From CALODL01 sp942492115 (GTDB lineage: Bacteria; Planctomycetota; Phycisphaerae; UBA1845; CAIVHJ01), in contig CALODL010000033.1 of assembly GCA_942492115.1 (NCBI GenBank), positions 496,001-560,000 on the forward strand: a stretch of DNA of 64,000 bases, read 5' to 3'. Under the pieces are notes generated by a model, which was not told where the DNA came from, did no database searches, and was given only the letters and a program-made list of their open reading frames with translations. Shown here piece by piece: positions 26,519 through 35,403 of this stretch (positions are counted from its first letter, which is position 1; every line of letters starts with the position of its first letter). The position numbers and the translations under genes were made by a program.

Positions 26519-26643
26519 GCACTCAGCCTCCGAATCGTCACCACCATGCAGCGTGCCGCCTTGCCCGTTGATCGCCTCCACCCGGATCAGCAGGCAGCGC
26601 GGTACGCTGCTGTTCTTCAGATCGTAAGAAAGGAAGTTCTCTG

Positions 26644-27117
26644 ATGAAAAACAGCTTGATCGTTGTGTTCAGTGTTGCCGTCGTCGCAGTTGCAGTTTCG
26701 ATGTTCAACGCCCAACCGCAGGCCAGCGCCCATTGCCAGATCCCGTGCGGGATTTATGATGATGCCGCACGCCTGAACCATATGCTGGAGGACACTGCGA
26801 CCATCACCAAGGCCATGGCACAAATTCGTGAGATGGGCGGCAACCACGATGCCCAGAGCATCAACCAGGTCGGCCGATGGATCATGACCAAGGAAGATCA
26901 CGCATCACACATCATCTCGACGGTTGCTGAGTACTTCCTGACCCAGAAGGTCAAAGAAGTCCCCAAGGGCGACGACGGGCACCAGGCTTATCTGGAACTC
27001 CTGGCCACACATCACCATGTCATGCGCGCAGCCATGAAGGCCAAACAGTCGGTCGATGCCAAGGTCGCAGAAGACCTCAAGAATTCGATTCACGCACTGC
27101 AGAAGCGCTACAAGTAG
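26644..27117 (+). CDS. sodN: Nickel-containing superoxide dismutase with Sec signal peptide
   Basis: AAGGAAG about nine bases before the ATG. The first 29 residues are a signal peptide ending in QPQASA. The mature chain would begin exactly with HCQIPCGIY, the nickel hook (HCxxPCGxY) whose N-terminal amine and His1 ligate Ni together with Cys2 and Cys6. The remaining about 120 residues form the four-helix bundle and include DDAARLNHMLEDTATITKAM, QSINQVGRWIMTKEDHA and the His-rich LATHHHVMRAAMKAK. The enzyme dismutates superoxide. In Streptomyces a short leader is removed by SodX; here signal peptidase cleavage would expose His1 and place the enzyme outside the cytoplasm. No sodX is visible. 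Length of 157 residues is normal for a precursor. Confidence 0.92.
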   Translation: MKNSLIVVFSVAVVAVAVSMFNAQPQASAHCQIPCGIYDDAARLNHMLEDTATITKAMAQIREMGGNHDAQSINQVGRWIMTKEDHASHIISTVAEYFLTQKVKEVPKGDDGHQAYLELLATHHHVMRAAMKAKQSVDAKVAEDLKNSIHALQKRYK

Positions 27118-27343
27118 ACCCTCGCCGTAGCCGCTCCCGCCCTGCGTCGCAATATGACCAGCCCGGCGCGCTCATCGGAGACGAAGACCCGCAGAGTTGA
27201 ACGGGGCGCGTGCCACTCGGCCCGTCGGATCAGTGGCATGGCTCACGACAGGCGCGGGGCTCCACGGCACACATGACCAGCCGCGGACGCACCACACGTG
27301 CATCGACTGCAGCCACGCTGATCCAATGATCGGGCCGTGGGTC

Positions 27344-28006
27344 TCAAGGATCTGCCAGTCCCTCCCGGAATGCGAAGCGCGCCAAGCCGACCCGATCGTG
27401 GATATCGAGTTTGGTCATGATCCGGCTCGTGTGCACGTCGACCGTGTTGACGCTGAGATGCAGCTCCTTCGCAATCTGTTTCTTGGACGACCCCTGTGCG
27501 ATGTGTCGAAGTATCTCGGTCTCGCGCACCGTCAAGGTCGAGGCCCGCGTGCAGTGATTGGGGTTCAGTGTCGCGCCGCGCGCGCTCACCACGATACGGG
27601 ACTGAACTTCAGGCGAGAAATAGGCCTCACCGCAGGCGACCGCACGAATGGCCGATACGACGATTTCGTACGGCTCTCGCTTCGTAATGTATGCGTTGGC
27701 ACCGGCGTTGAGCGCTTCGGAAATGTAGCTGTCATTCGTGAACGCGGTCAGAAACATCATGCGAATATCGGGAAATCGTTGATTGATGGTCCGCGCGGCC
27801 TCGAAGGAACTGATCCCCGGCCCCGGCATGTCAATGTCGAACATGATGATCTCGGGCTCGAGATCAAACGCGCACGACACCGCGGTGTCGGCGTCACCGG
27901 CTTCTCCCAGCACGCGAAGATCCTCCTCGGCCTCGAGTCGTGACGCCAGATTATTGCGGACGAGAGCATGGTCGTCGACGAGCAACAGTGAAATACCAGG
28001 GGGCAC
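27344..28006 (-). CDS. NarL/LuxR-family response regulator
   Basis: Start chosen at GTG 28006: GAGG lies seven bases upstream and it gives ISLLLVDDHALVRN at the very N-terminus; the upstream start at 28039 adds residues unlike the family. Receiver domain (1-120) with acidic pocket DDH, the phospho-acceptor Asp in IIMFDIDMPG and the Lys in YITKREP. The C-terminal LuxR-type helix-turn-helix reads LTVRETEILRHIAQGSSKKQIAKELHLSVNTVDVHTSRIMTKL. It begins eight bases after the stop of the hybrid histidine kinase gene, so the two are co-transcribed. The kinase already has its own receiver domain, so this protein may be the DNA-binding output of a phosphorelay or a direct target. Confidence 0.9.
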   Translation of the reverse strand: MPPGISLLLVDDHALVRNNLASRLEAEEDLRVLGEAGDADTAVSCAFDLEPEIIMFDIDMPGPGISSFEAARTINQRFPDIRMMFLTAFTNDSYISEALNAGANAYITKREPYEIVVSAIRAVACGEAYFSPEVQSRIVVSARGATLNPNHCTRASTLTVRETEILRHIAQGSSKKQIAKELHLSVNTVDVHTSRIMTKLDIHDRVGLARFAFREGLADP

Positions 28007-28014
28007 GATGCACC

Positions 28015-30366
28015 TCACTCGCTTGAGCCGTTGACACACAAATCACAACACAGCCGGCCCAGGCCGGACATTTGAAATGGTTTGTGCAGCAAGACGGTAT
28101 GGTCATCGAGTTCATCATCAGGGATACAGGTCACGTTGCCCGTAATCAGGACAACGGGCACCATCCCACCACGTTCACGCAAGCGTTTCAAGCATTCCAT
28201 CCCATTGATTTTGGGCATATCGATGTCGAGCACGATGAGATCGAGGCACTCCAGGCGTTCGATCTCGGACAAAGCCTGCTCACCATCGCCGGCCTTCACG
28301 ACTTCGAATCCGAACGAACGCAGAGCAGCAGAAATGATGCCTCGAACCTGGGGATTGTCCTCCGCAAGCAGTACGCACTCGCCGTTGGCCTGCGGTTCGA
28401 CAATAGGCTCCGATTCCGATTCGGGCCACACACGCTCGTTGTGCCACGGGAGGATCACGTCGACCTGCACCCCCGCGCCTGCTTTGGACTGCAGTTCAAG
28501 AAGCCCGTCATGCTCCTGCACGATGGCCTGCACGATCGACAGGCCCAGTCCAGTTCCCTGGCCACGCGGCTTGGTCGTAAAGAATGGCTCCAGGATCCGA
28601 TCACGAATGTTGGACTGAATGCCCTCCCCGTTGTCGCGGACCGACATGCACAACCCCTCGCACGGATCGCCGTTGTGCTCAATGAGGCGTTGCACCTGGC
28701 CGGGATTGGCGCGATCGAGCGAGATCTCGAGGCGCCCACCCTCCGGCATGGCGTCGCGCGCATTAATTGACAGATTCATGATGAGTTGCTGAAGCTGGGT
28801 GCGATCCCCAACTACCGCAGCACCAGGACAATGATTGACCACGTCCAGCTCGATGGCCGCAGGCAGCATCCGCCGCAGCAGACGCGTGACTTCGGTCATC
28901 AGATCACCGAGGTCGATCGGGATACGCGTCGTGGGCATATGGCGACTGAACGTCAGCAGCGCCTGCGTGACCCCGGCAGCCTCATCGGCAGCTGCGCGGA
29001 TGACTTCCAGGCCGCGATGGGCGGACGCCTCACTGTCGAGCAGGCCGGCAGCCTGATCGAGTCCACCGCGGATGACCGTCAACAGGTTGTTGAAATCGTG
29101 GGCAATACCGCCGGCCAGTCGGCCGACCGCTTCCATCTTGCGTGCCTGGTGCAACTGCTCGAGCAACGCGGTCCGGTCGCTGGAGGCTTTGAGGCGCTCA
29201 GTGGTGTCTTCGACCGTGCCCATGAACCCGGTCAACTCTCCACGTGCTCCCCCAATCGGCACGGCACTGGCGGAAACCCAGGTCGTGACGTCTTCGGCGC
29301 TCGCAAAACGAAACTCCTCATTGAACGGGGTCTGGCACTCGATCGCCTCGCGCCAGGACTTCCAGACCCACCCACGGTCCTCGGGATGCAGGCGCGTGGC
29401 CCAGCCATCGCCCGCGGCCTCCTCGAAGCTCAGTCCGGTGATCTCGCAACCCCGGTTATTGAGGTAGATGCATGCACCCGCGGCGTCTGCCATGAAGATA
29501 CCGATGGGTGACATACCGGCCAGAGAACGGAAGCGCCGCTCGCTGGCACGGAGGGCGGCCTCGGCAACCTTTTGCTCGGTGACATCGCGGGCCACCGCAT
29601 ACCACAGGTTGCGCTTATAATCGGGCCTCGAAGACCACGACAGCCAGCGCACACTGCCGTCCTTGCACACATAACGGTTCTCGAAGTGCAGCTGGGACTG
29701 GAATTCCTGGCACACGGCTATCGTCGCGTCGCGATCGTCCGGATGCACGAAATCGAGAAAGGGTCGGGCCAGCAACTCTTCGCGCGTGTACCCCAGCGTC
29801 GTGGTGAATGAATCGTTGACCCTGCGAAAAAAGCCATCGCGATCAGCGATACACACCATATCGAGAGACTGGTCGAACCACTGGTTGGCAGGGTCTTCCA
29901 CGCGACCGAGCATCATGACGACGTAGCGGTCCTTGTCATTCTGGCACGGCACGAGTGACACCTGAACGCGATCATGACCGGGTAGAGCGAGCGCTGTCCT
30001 GGCCATCAGTCCATCGGCCAATGCCCGCGTCCATGCCTTCCGCAGCGCGTCACACGCGGGCTGGGCGATGTGATCGAAAACACACGCACCCACCCCCGGC
30101 CCCCCGCCATCCTCCATTTTGAGGAGGACGTGGCCGCGCTCATCGAGTACGAGGATCGATGGCCAGGTGTTACGCTGCAGCTTGTGGTTCGTTTCGACGG
30201 CCATGACTCCCGAGCCCGATTCAGTTTGCCGAACATTCAGGATACATCGACCGCCCGCTGCGAAAAAGGGAATCATCGGAGTCGTCGCCATCCACAGGAC
30301 CTGCCCTGGCGCGCCGTCGCCGCAGCAATCCACACGCAACTCTAGACGCAACGACCTGTTGAGCAA
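28015..30366 (-). CDS. Hybrid sensor histidine kinase with PAS domains and C-terminal receiver
   Basis: 783 residues if started at TTG 30366; internal ATGs near residue 26 or 55 (MAVETNHK) are as likely. No membrane segment is evident, so it is probably cytoplasmic. A PAS-like region lies near 60-160, then two PAS/PAC units (about 165-275 with WFDQSLDMVCIADRDGFFRRVN and 285-400 with GIFMADAAGACIYLNNRGCE). The dimerisation domain has the phospho-accepting His in GRLAGGIAHDFNNLLTV (about 415). The ATPase domain includes LIMNLSINARDAMPEGG, the DNGEGI box and GTGLGLSIV. The receiver (about 660-775) has phospho-acceptor Asp in LIVLDIDMPK. The response regulator gene follows eight bases downstream. 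A solo LuxR gene diverges upstream. Confidence 0.88.
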   Translation of the reverse strand: MLNRSLRLELRVDCCGDGAPGQVLWMATTPMIPFFAAGGRCILNVRQTESGSGVMAVETNHKLQRNTWPSILVLDERGHVLLKMEDGGGPGVGACVFDHIAQPACDALRKAWTRALADGLMARTALALPGHDRVQVSLVPCQNDKDRYVVMMLGRVEDPANQWFDQSLDMVCIADRDGFFRRVNDSFTTTLGYTREELLARPFLDFVHPDDRDATIAVCQEFQSQLHFENRYVCKDGSVRWLSWSSRPDYKRNLWYAVARDVTEQKVAEAALRASERRFRSLAGMSPIGIFMADAAGACIYLNNRGCEITGLSFEEAAGDGWATRLHPEDRGWVWKSWREAIECQTPFNEEFRFASAEDVTTWVSASAVPIGGARGELTGFMGTVEDTTERLKASSDRTALLEQLHQARKMEAVGRLAGGIAHDFNNLLTVIRGGLDQAAGLLDSEASAHRGLEVIRAAADEAAGVTQALLTFSRHMPTTRIPIDLGDLMTEVTRLLRRMLPAAIELDVVNHCPGAAVVGDRTQLQQLIMNLSINARDAMPEGGRLEISLDRANPGQVQRLIEHNGDPCEGLCMSVRDNGEGIQSNIRDRILEPFFTTKPRGQGTGLGLSIVQAIVQEHDGLLELQSKAGAGVQVDVILPWHNERVWPESESEPIVEPQANGECVLLAEDNPQVRGIISAALRSFGFEVVKAGDGEQALSEIERLECLDLIVLDIDMPKINGMECLKRLRERGGMVPVVLITGNVTCIPDDELDDHTVLLHKPFQMSGLGRLCCDLCVNGSSE

Positions 30367-30486
30367 GCACTTGCGCGCCGCGATGATGTTTTAGTGAATC
30401 TGCACTATTTGCGCAGTCCCCATGCACAGGCGATAATCCGATCGGATGGCTCCTTTCGGATGAGACCGTAACTACGAGGCAGAATC

Positions 30487-30804
30487 ATGATCGATCACTT
30501 GCCGAGCGAACACCCTACCATTCCCCAGCGCATTAGTAATGCTATTGCTCGCTTCGGGTTAACCCCTCGTGAGGCCGAATTGGTCGAACTCCTGGCGGTT
30601 GGTTTTACGACCACCGCTGTGTGCGACGAGCTGAGAATCAGCGAAGCGACCATCCGCACGCACCTGCGCAAAATCTTCTCATCGCTCAGTATCGAAAGCC
30701 GAGTGCAGCTCGTCGCGATGGTGTTGAATCAGGTTCTGGTCGACATCGGCGAGGTCAGCTATCTCGCGCTACGGCGGCCGGCCGCCGCGTCCGCCGAAGC
30801 TTGA
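30487..30804 (+). CDS. Solo LuxR-type DNA-binding protein
   Basis: GAGG seven bases before the ATG. The 105-residue protein is almost only a GerE/LuxR helix-turn-helix: LTPREAELVELLAVGFTTTAVCDELRISEATIRTHLRKIFSSLSIESRVQL. There is no receiver or ligand-binding domain before it, only a 20-residue lead. It diverges from the hybrid kinase gene, the intergenic gap being about 120 bases, which suggests a shared control region. It may autoregulate or antagonise the NarL-type regulator encoded at the far end of the kinase operon. Such small LuxR proteins often act as constitutive DNA binders. The function here is inferred from the domain alone. Confidence 0.8.
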   Translation: MIDHLPSEHPTIPQRISNAIARFGLTPREAELVELLAVGFTTTAVCDELRISEATIRTHLRKIFSSLSIESRVQLVAMVLNQVLVDIGEVSYLALRRPAAASAEA

Positions 30805-30853
30805 TTCGAGTCGGACTACTGTTGCAGCCCTCGAAAACCGATATATTCAGGGC

Positions 30854-31867
30854 ATGAGCCGGGCCGACTCCTCGCCCTCACCTTCATCTTCCCCACGCAT
30901 GTTGCTGCGACTGCTTTTGCGCGTGCTGACGCACACCGTCTATCGCCTGCGCATCTTGAACGCGCACAAAGTCCCCACAACCGGAGGCGCCCTTCTCGTC
31001 CCCAACCACGTGTCGTTCATCGACGGCCTGTTCATCATGGCCGCCCTGAAACGGCCCGTCCGTTTCCTGGTTGATGCCGACTACTTCGAACACCGCCTGC
31101 TCAAGCCCTTCATGCGGTCCATCGGGGCCATTCCGATCTCCTCTTCTGCCGGTCCCCGGGTGTTGCTCAATGCCATGCGGGAGGCCGGCAAATGCCTCGA
31201 GGCGGGCGAGGTCGTCTGTATTTTTGCCGAGGGTCAGATCAGCCGTACCGGGATGCTGCTGCCCTTTCGCCGGGGCATGGAGCGAATCGTCAAGGGCCAC
31301 GATGCCCCCATCATTCCCGTGTTCCTCGATCGCGTCTGGGGCAGTATCTTCAGCCGCAGCGGTGGGCGGTTCTTCTTCAAGATCCCGCGACGCATTCCCT
31401 ACCCCATCACCGTCGTGTTCGGCGACCCGATCACACCGGGGACGCCGCTGCATACGATCCGCCAGACCGTGCAGGAACTGACCGTCGAAGCTGCTGAGGA
31501 AGCCAAGCGCGATCGACGCCCCCTGCACCACACGTTCGTGCGTTCGTCACGCTGGCGACCGTTCAAATTCCTCTACGCAGATCACACAGGACGATCCCTG
31601 CGACGCTTACCAGCCGTTGCCGGCGCCGTGGCCCTCGCGCGGGCCCTGCGCGCAGTGGACGGACCAGCCACATGTCGGCATCATGCTCCCTCCGACGATT
31701 CCGGCTGCACTGACCAACGTCGCCGGCGCGCTGGCCGGCCGCACCGTGGTCAATCTCAACTACACTGCAGGAACGCACAGCACCGAATCTGCCATTCGCC
31801 AGGCAGGGCTGCGGAGCATCGTCACCTCCAGGGCCTTTCTCGAGAAAATCGATCTCGAGTTCCCTGA
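30854..31867 (+). CDS. Acyltransferase half of a frameshifted acyltransferase/acyl-activating fusion
   Basis: The first about 265 residues are a PlsC-type 1-acylglycerol-phosphate acyltransferase: motif NHVSFIDG (catalytic H52 and D57), the FAEGQISRTG block and PIIPVFLDRVWGS. It then reaches the start of an AMP-ligase domain (ADHTGRSL, then AGAVALARALR) and loses the frame near 31650, after which residues no longer resemble any protein. The adenylate-forming domain continues one base out of frame in the feature at 31617-33089. Together they match Aas-type 2-acyl-glycerophosphoethanolamine acyltransferase/acyl-ACP synthetase proteins, which lack the MFS domain here. A single indel in the GCGCGC stretch at 31648-31653 explains the break. 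It may be a sequencing error or a true mutation. Confidence 0.75.
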   Translation: MSRADSSPSPSSSPRMLLRLLLRVLTHTVYRLRILNAHKVPTTGGALLVPNHVSFIDGLFIMAALKRPVRFLVDADYFEHRLLKPFMRSIGAIPISSSAGPRVLLNAMREAGKCLEAGEVVCIFAEGQISRTGMLLPFRRGMERIVKGHDAPIIPVFLDRVWGSIFSRSGGRFFFKIPRRIPYPITVVFGDPITPGTPLHTIRQTVQELTVEAAEEAKRDRRPLHHTFVRSSRWRPFKFLYADHTGRSLRRLPAVAGAVALARALRAVDGPATCRHHAPSDDSGCTDQRRRRAGRPHRGQSQLHCRNAQHRICHSPGRAAEHRHLQGLSRENRSRVP

Positions 31868-33089
31868 CACGGTCGATCTCATCATGCTCGAAGATATCCG
31901 GCCCAGAATCGGTGTGCTGCAGCGCGGTGTCGCCTTGTTCCTGGCGCTGCTCATGCCGCTACCGTGGTTGGAACGGTGCTGCGGGGCTCAGGCGCCCGTG
32001 CGTATCGATGACCTCGCGACCATCATCTTCAGCAGTGGCAGCACCGGCGAGCCCAAGGGCGTGATGCTCAGTCACTACAACCTGACCGTCAATCTCGAGG
32101 GCATCTCACAGGTCTGCCGTGTTTCACCCCAGGACCGCATGCTCGGCATACTACCGATGTTCCACTCCTTCGGCTTTCTGGCCATGTGGTTCGTCAACAA
32201 TTGCAACATGGCCATGGTTTTCAGCCCCAACCCCATCGACGCTCCCATCGTGGGCCGGACAGTCCAGCGCTACGGCTTGACGTTCCTGATCGCAACGCCG
32301 ACATTTCTGCAGATCTACACACGGCGCTGCACGCCCGCGCAGTTCGGCTCGTTGAGGCTGGTCATCGCCGGCGCCGAGAAACTCACTGCGCGCGTATCCC
32401 AGGCGTTCGAAGACGCGTTCGGTGTACGCCCACTCGAAGGCTACGGTACGACGGAGTGCGCCCCCGTCATTTCGGCTTCGGTCCCTGACTTTCGTGCGCC
32501 CGGCTTCTATCAACCCGGTTCGCGTCGCGGCACTGTCGGCCAACCCATACCCGGTGTGGCCGTTCGTATCGTTGATCCTGATACATTCGAGCCTCTACCG
32601 CCCGACACACCGGGCATGCTGATCACCACCGGACCCAATATCATGCAGGGGTATGTCGGACGCCCGGACCTGACCCGCGAGGTCATGCACGAGGGCTGGT
32701 ACGTCTCCGGTGATATCGCTGCCATGGACGAGGATGGGTTCATCACCATCACGGACCGCCTCGCACGCTTCAGCAAGATCGGTGGTGAGATGGTGCCCCA
32801 CGGGCGTATCGAGCAAGCCCTGCACGATGCTGCCGATGTCGACACCCAGATTTTTGCAGTGACCGGTATCCCGGATGAGCGCAAGGGCGAAGCACTGGCC
32901 GTTCTCCATACGACCGACGATGCAACAGTCGATGCGGCCCTCGAGGGCGTGACTGAAACCGGCCTGCCCAAACTCTTCATTCCACGCCGCGACCGCTTCC
33001 TGCAGGTCGACAGCCTGCCCGTATTGGGGACAGGCAAGCTCGATCTGCGCCAGATCAAGGCTGTCGCGCGTGCCCATTTTGATTCCTAA
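31617..33089 (+). CDS. AMP-binding (acyl-CoA/acyl-ACP synthetase) half of the frameshifted fusion
   Basis: Genuine homology begins near 31653 (QWTDQPHVGIMLPPTIPAAL); the 12 codons before it are out of frame. It is an adenylate-forming ligase: P-loop-like IIFSSGSTGEPKGVMLSH, then GYGTTECAPVIS, the hinge region YVSGDIAAMDEDGFITITDR and the C-terminal Lys in LPVLGTGKLDLRQIK. The reaction expected for the family is ATP-dependent activation of a fatty acid to an acyl-thioester, which the acyltransferase half would place on a lysophospholipid. If the frameshift is real, only this half could still act, but it has no ribosome-binding site of its own. The beta-CASP gene starts 14 bases after its stop. 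Confidence 0.78.
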   Translation: MPAPWPSRGPCAQWTDQPHVGIMLPPTIPAALTNVAGALAGRTVVNLNYTAGTHSTESAIRQAGLRSIVTSRAFLEKIDLEFPDTVDLIMLEDIRPRIGVLQRGVALFLALLMPLPWLERCCGAQAPVRIDDLATIIFSSGSTGEPKGVMLSHYNLTVNLEGISQVCRVSPQDRMLGILPMFHSFGFLAMWFVNNCNMAMVFSPNPIDAPIVGRTVQRYGLTFLIATPTFLQIYTRRCTPAQFGSLRLVIAGAEKLTARVSQAFEDAFGVRPLEGYGTTECAPVISASVPDFRAPGFYQPGSRRGTVGQPIPGVAVRIVDPDTFEPLPPDTPGMLITTGPNIMQGYVGRPDLTREVMHEGWYVSGDIAAMDEDGFITITDRLARFSKIGGEMVPHGRIEQALHDAADVDTQIFAVTGIPDERKGEALAVLHTTDDATVDAALEGVTETGLPKLFIPRRDRFLQVDSLPVLGTGKLDLRQIKAVARAHFDS

Positions 33090-33102
33090 GGGAGACTCCC
33101 AA

Positions 33103-34500
33103 ATGAAAATCAGGTTTCTCGGTGCCAACCGCCAAGTCACCGGATCATGTTACTTGATCGAACACGACAACCGTCGAATCCTGGTCGATTGCGGCATGTT
33201 CCAGGAACGGAAATACGTCAGTCGCAACTGGTCGGAGTTCCCCGTCGACCCAACATCGATCGATATGATCCTCGTAACCCATGCCCACCTGGATCACGTG
33301 GGGCGCCTTCCGCGCCTGACGCGCCAGGGGTTCAGCGGCAAGATCATCGGAACGGCCCCGACGCGCGATCTCGCTGACATCGTGCTCGAGGATGCAGCCG
33401 GCATCCAGGAGGAGGACGCGGCCTACAAGCGCAAACGCCACCGCAAGGAAGGTCGCACCGGCCCGCACCCCGTGGAACCTCTGTTCGACCGTACGGACGC
33501 GCGAGACACCATGGATCAGTTCCATGCTGTATCGTATGAGCAGACGGTCGATCTCGGCGGCGGCATGCAGGCGACGTTCCATGATGCGGGCCACATCCTC
33601 GGCTCTTCGATGATCAAAATCGTCTATGGTACCTCTCCCGCGCGTACGCTGTTGTTCTCCGGTGACATCGGCCAACGGGGCAAGCCCATCATCCGCGATC
33701 CAACGTTTTTCGACGAAGCGGACTTCGTGATCATGGAGTCGACGTACGGCGACCGCGACCACCGCGAAGAGGGCCCCATCGAGGATCAGCTCGTCAGCAT
33801 CATCAATGACACCGCCAACGCAGGCGGGCATCTGTTGATCCCGACTTTCGCGATCGAACGAGCGCAAGAGCTGATGTACTACATCGGGAGGCTGGTCCGT
33901 ACCGAACGTGTGCCCAATGTCCGCGTGTTCCTGGACAGCCCCATGGCCGTGGACGTGACCGATGTATTTCGCATGCACCGTGACTACATGGATGCCGAAA
34001 CCTGGGCGCTGATCAACAGTGGGGAGCCCCCGCTCCGGTTTCCCGGGTTGAAGCTGGTGCGCGCGACCGCGGAGTCCAAGGCCATCAACAATGTCACGGC
34101 CCCCTGCATCATCATGGCTGGATCCGGTATGTGCACCGCTGGCCGGATCAAGCACCATCTCGTTCGCCATGTCGGGCGTCGTCAGAGTACCGTGCTATTC
34201 GCCGGGTACCAGGCCGCTGGCACGCTGGGGCGCGAACTACTCTCAGGCCAGGAGGAGGTCCGGATCCACGGCAAGAAGTATCAGGTGGCTGCGCGCATGG
34301 CCCAACTGCACGGGCTGTCGGCCCATGCGGACCGCAGTGATCTTACGGAGTGGCTCGGACGGCTGAATGAGCCTCCAAGCAAAGTGTTCCTCACGCATGG
34401 GGACGAAGACGCTGCCCAGTCTCTCAGTCACATGTTGCGCGAGAACGGCATAGCCGATGTGATCGTTCCGGAGTATGAAAGCGTCCACGAATTGACCTGA
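33103..34500 (+). CDS. Metallo-beta-lactamase fold beta-CASP ribonuclease family protein
   Basis: Start at ATG 33103 with GGAG eight bases upstream. The N-terminal MBL domain has the zinc motif VTHAHLDHVGRLP, later histidines in FHDAGHILGSS and the Asp of LFSGDIG, and the beta-CASP insert includes LLIPTFAIERAQELMYYI. The later motifs IIMAGSGMCTAGRI and LSAHADRSDLTEW plus VFLTHGDEDA complete the family pattern. Length of 465 residues is normal. Relatives in bacteria are RNA-processing exo- or endonucleases of the YSH1/CPSF-like group; the exact substrate here is unknown. It lies 14 bases behind the lipid-modifying fusion gene and probably shares its transcript, and it converges with purU ten bases downstream. 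Confidence 0.9.
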   Translation: MKIRFLGANRQVTGSCYLIEHDNRRILVDCGMFQERKYVSRNWSEFPVDPTSIDMILVTHAHLDHVGRLPRLTRQGFSGKIIGTAPTRDLADIVLEDAAGIQEEDAAYKRKRHRKEGRTGPHPVEPLFDRTDARDTMDQFHAVSYEQTVDLGGGMQATFHDAGHILGSSMIKIVYGTSPARTLLFSGDIGQRGKPIIRDPTFFDEADFVIMESTYGDRDHREEGPIEDQLVSIINDTANAGGHLLIPTFAIERAQELMYYIGRLVRTERVPNVRVFLDSPMAVDVTDVFRMHRDYMDAETWALINSGEPPLRFPGLKLVRATAESKAINNVTAPCIIMAGSGMCTAGRIKHHLVRHVGRRQSTVLFAGYQAAGTLGRELLSGQEEVRIHGKKYQVAARMAQLHGLSAHADRSDLTEWLGRLNEPPSKVFLTHGDEDAAQSLSHMLRENGIADVIVPEYESVHELT

Positions 34501-34509
34501 GTCGGCGCA

Positions 34510-35364
34510 TCAATCGAAGACCACCGTCTTGTTGCGACTGACCAGGATTTTGTCCTCGAGATGCAGACGCACGGCGTTGGCCAGCACCACACGCTCGAGA
34601 TCCCGCCCCTTCCGAATCAGGTCCCCGACCGAGTCGCGATGGCCGACGGGCAGAGCGCTCTGCGCGATGATCGGTCCCTGGTCGAGATCGGCGGTCACGT
34701 AGTGGCTGGTCGCACCGATGATCTTGACGCCTCGAGCATGGGCCTGGTGATACGGACGAGCGCCGGCGAACGCGGGCAAAAAACTGTGATGGATGTTGAT
34801 GATCTGGCGCGGCCATGCATCGACGATGCGCGGCGTCAGGATTTGCATGTATCGTGCCAGAACCACGACGTCGACGCGGGACGCCTCGAGCAGGGCGAGG
34901 ATCTGCTGCTCCTGTTGCGGCTTGGTCTCGTGGGTGACGGGCAGATGTTCGAAACGGAGGCCGAACTTCTCGACCTCGGTGCGAAGATGGTCGTGATTGC
35001 TCATGACCACTGCGATCTCGACCTGCAGTTCGCCGGCAGCTGAACGCCACATCAGGTCGTTGAGGCAATGGCCTTCGCGGCTGACGAGAATCGCCATCCG
35101 CTTGACGTGATCGCCCCAATAGACCCACCAGCGCATCGCAAATCGCGCCGCCAGGGGCGCCCACGCCGCATCGAAGGTCTGCGGATCCAGGCCGAAAGCG
35201 TCCATGGCCACCTCGACACGCATGAAGAACTCACCTTCATCGGTATCGGTATGCTGATCGAGATCGAGAACGTTGCCGTCATGTTCAGCGAGAAACCCGG
35301 TCACCGCCGCAACGATGCCGCGCGCGTCCCGACAGTTGATCAACAGGCGCATGGTCTGGTTCAT
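34510..35364 (-). CDS. purU: Formyltetrahydrofolate deformylase PurU
   Basis: 284 residues, the normal length. An N-terminal ACT domain (about 5-80, RLLINCRDARGIVAAVTGFLAEHDGNVLDLDQHTD) precedes the formyltransferase-fold domain (88-284). Catalytic residues sit in INIHHSFLPAFAGARPY (Asn and His) and TADLDQGPII (Asp). The enzyme hydrolyses 10-formyltetrahydrofolate to formate and tetrahydrofolate, balancing one-carbon pools and supplying formate for PurT in purine synthesis. The ACT domain binds regulators such as methionine and glycine in E. coli. The gene is single, convergent with the beta-CASP gene and 40 bases downstream of the YdjM-like membrane gene's divergent... same-strand neighbour, so it could share that transcript. 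Confidence 0.93.
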   Translation of the reverse strand: MNQTMRLLINCRDARGIVAAVTGFLAEHDGNVLDLDQHTDTDEGEFFMRVEVAMDAFGLDPQTFDAAWAPLAARFAMRWWVYWGDHVKRMAILVSREGHCLNDLMWRSAAGELQVEIAVVMSNHDHLRTEVEKFGLRFEHLPVTHETKPQQEQQILALLEASRVDVVVLARYMQILTPRIVDAWPRQIINIHHSFLPAFAGARPYHQAHARGVKIIGATSHYVTADLDQGPIIAQSALPVGHRDSVGDLIRKGRDLERVVLANAVRLHLEDKILVSRNKTVVFD

Positions 35365-35403
35365 GAGTCAAGTATCCACCGGCCCGGTTGCTGCCGCAAG
35401 CCG

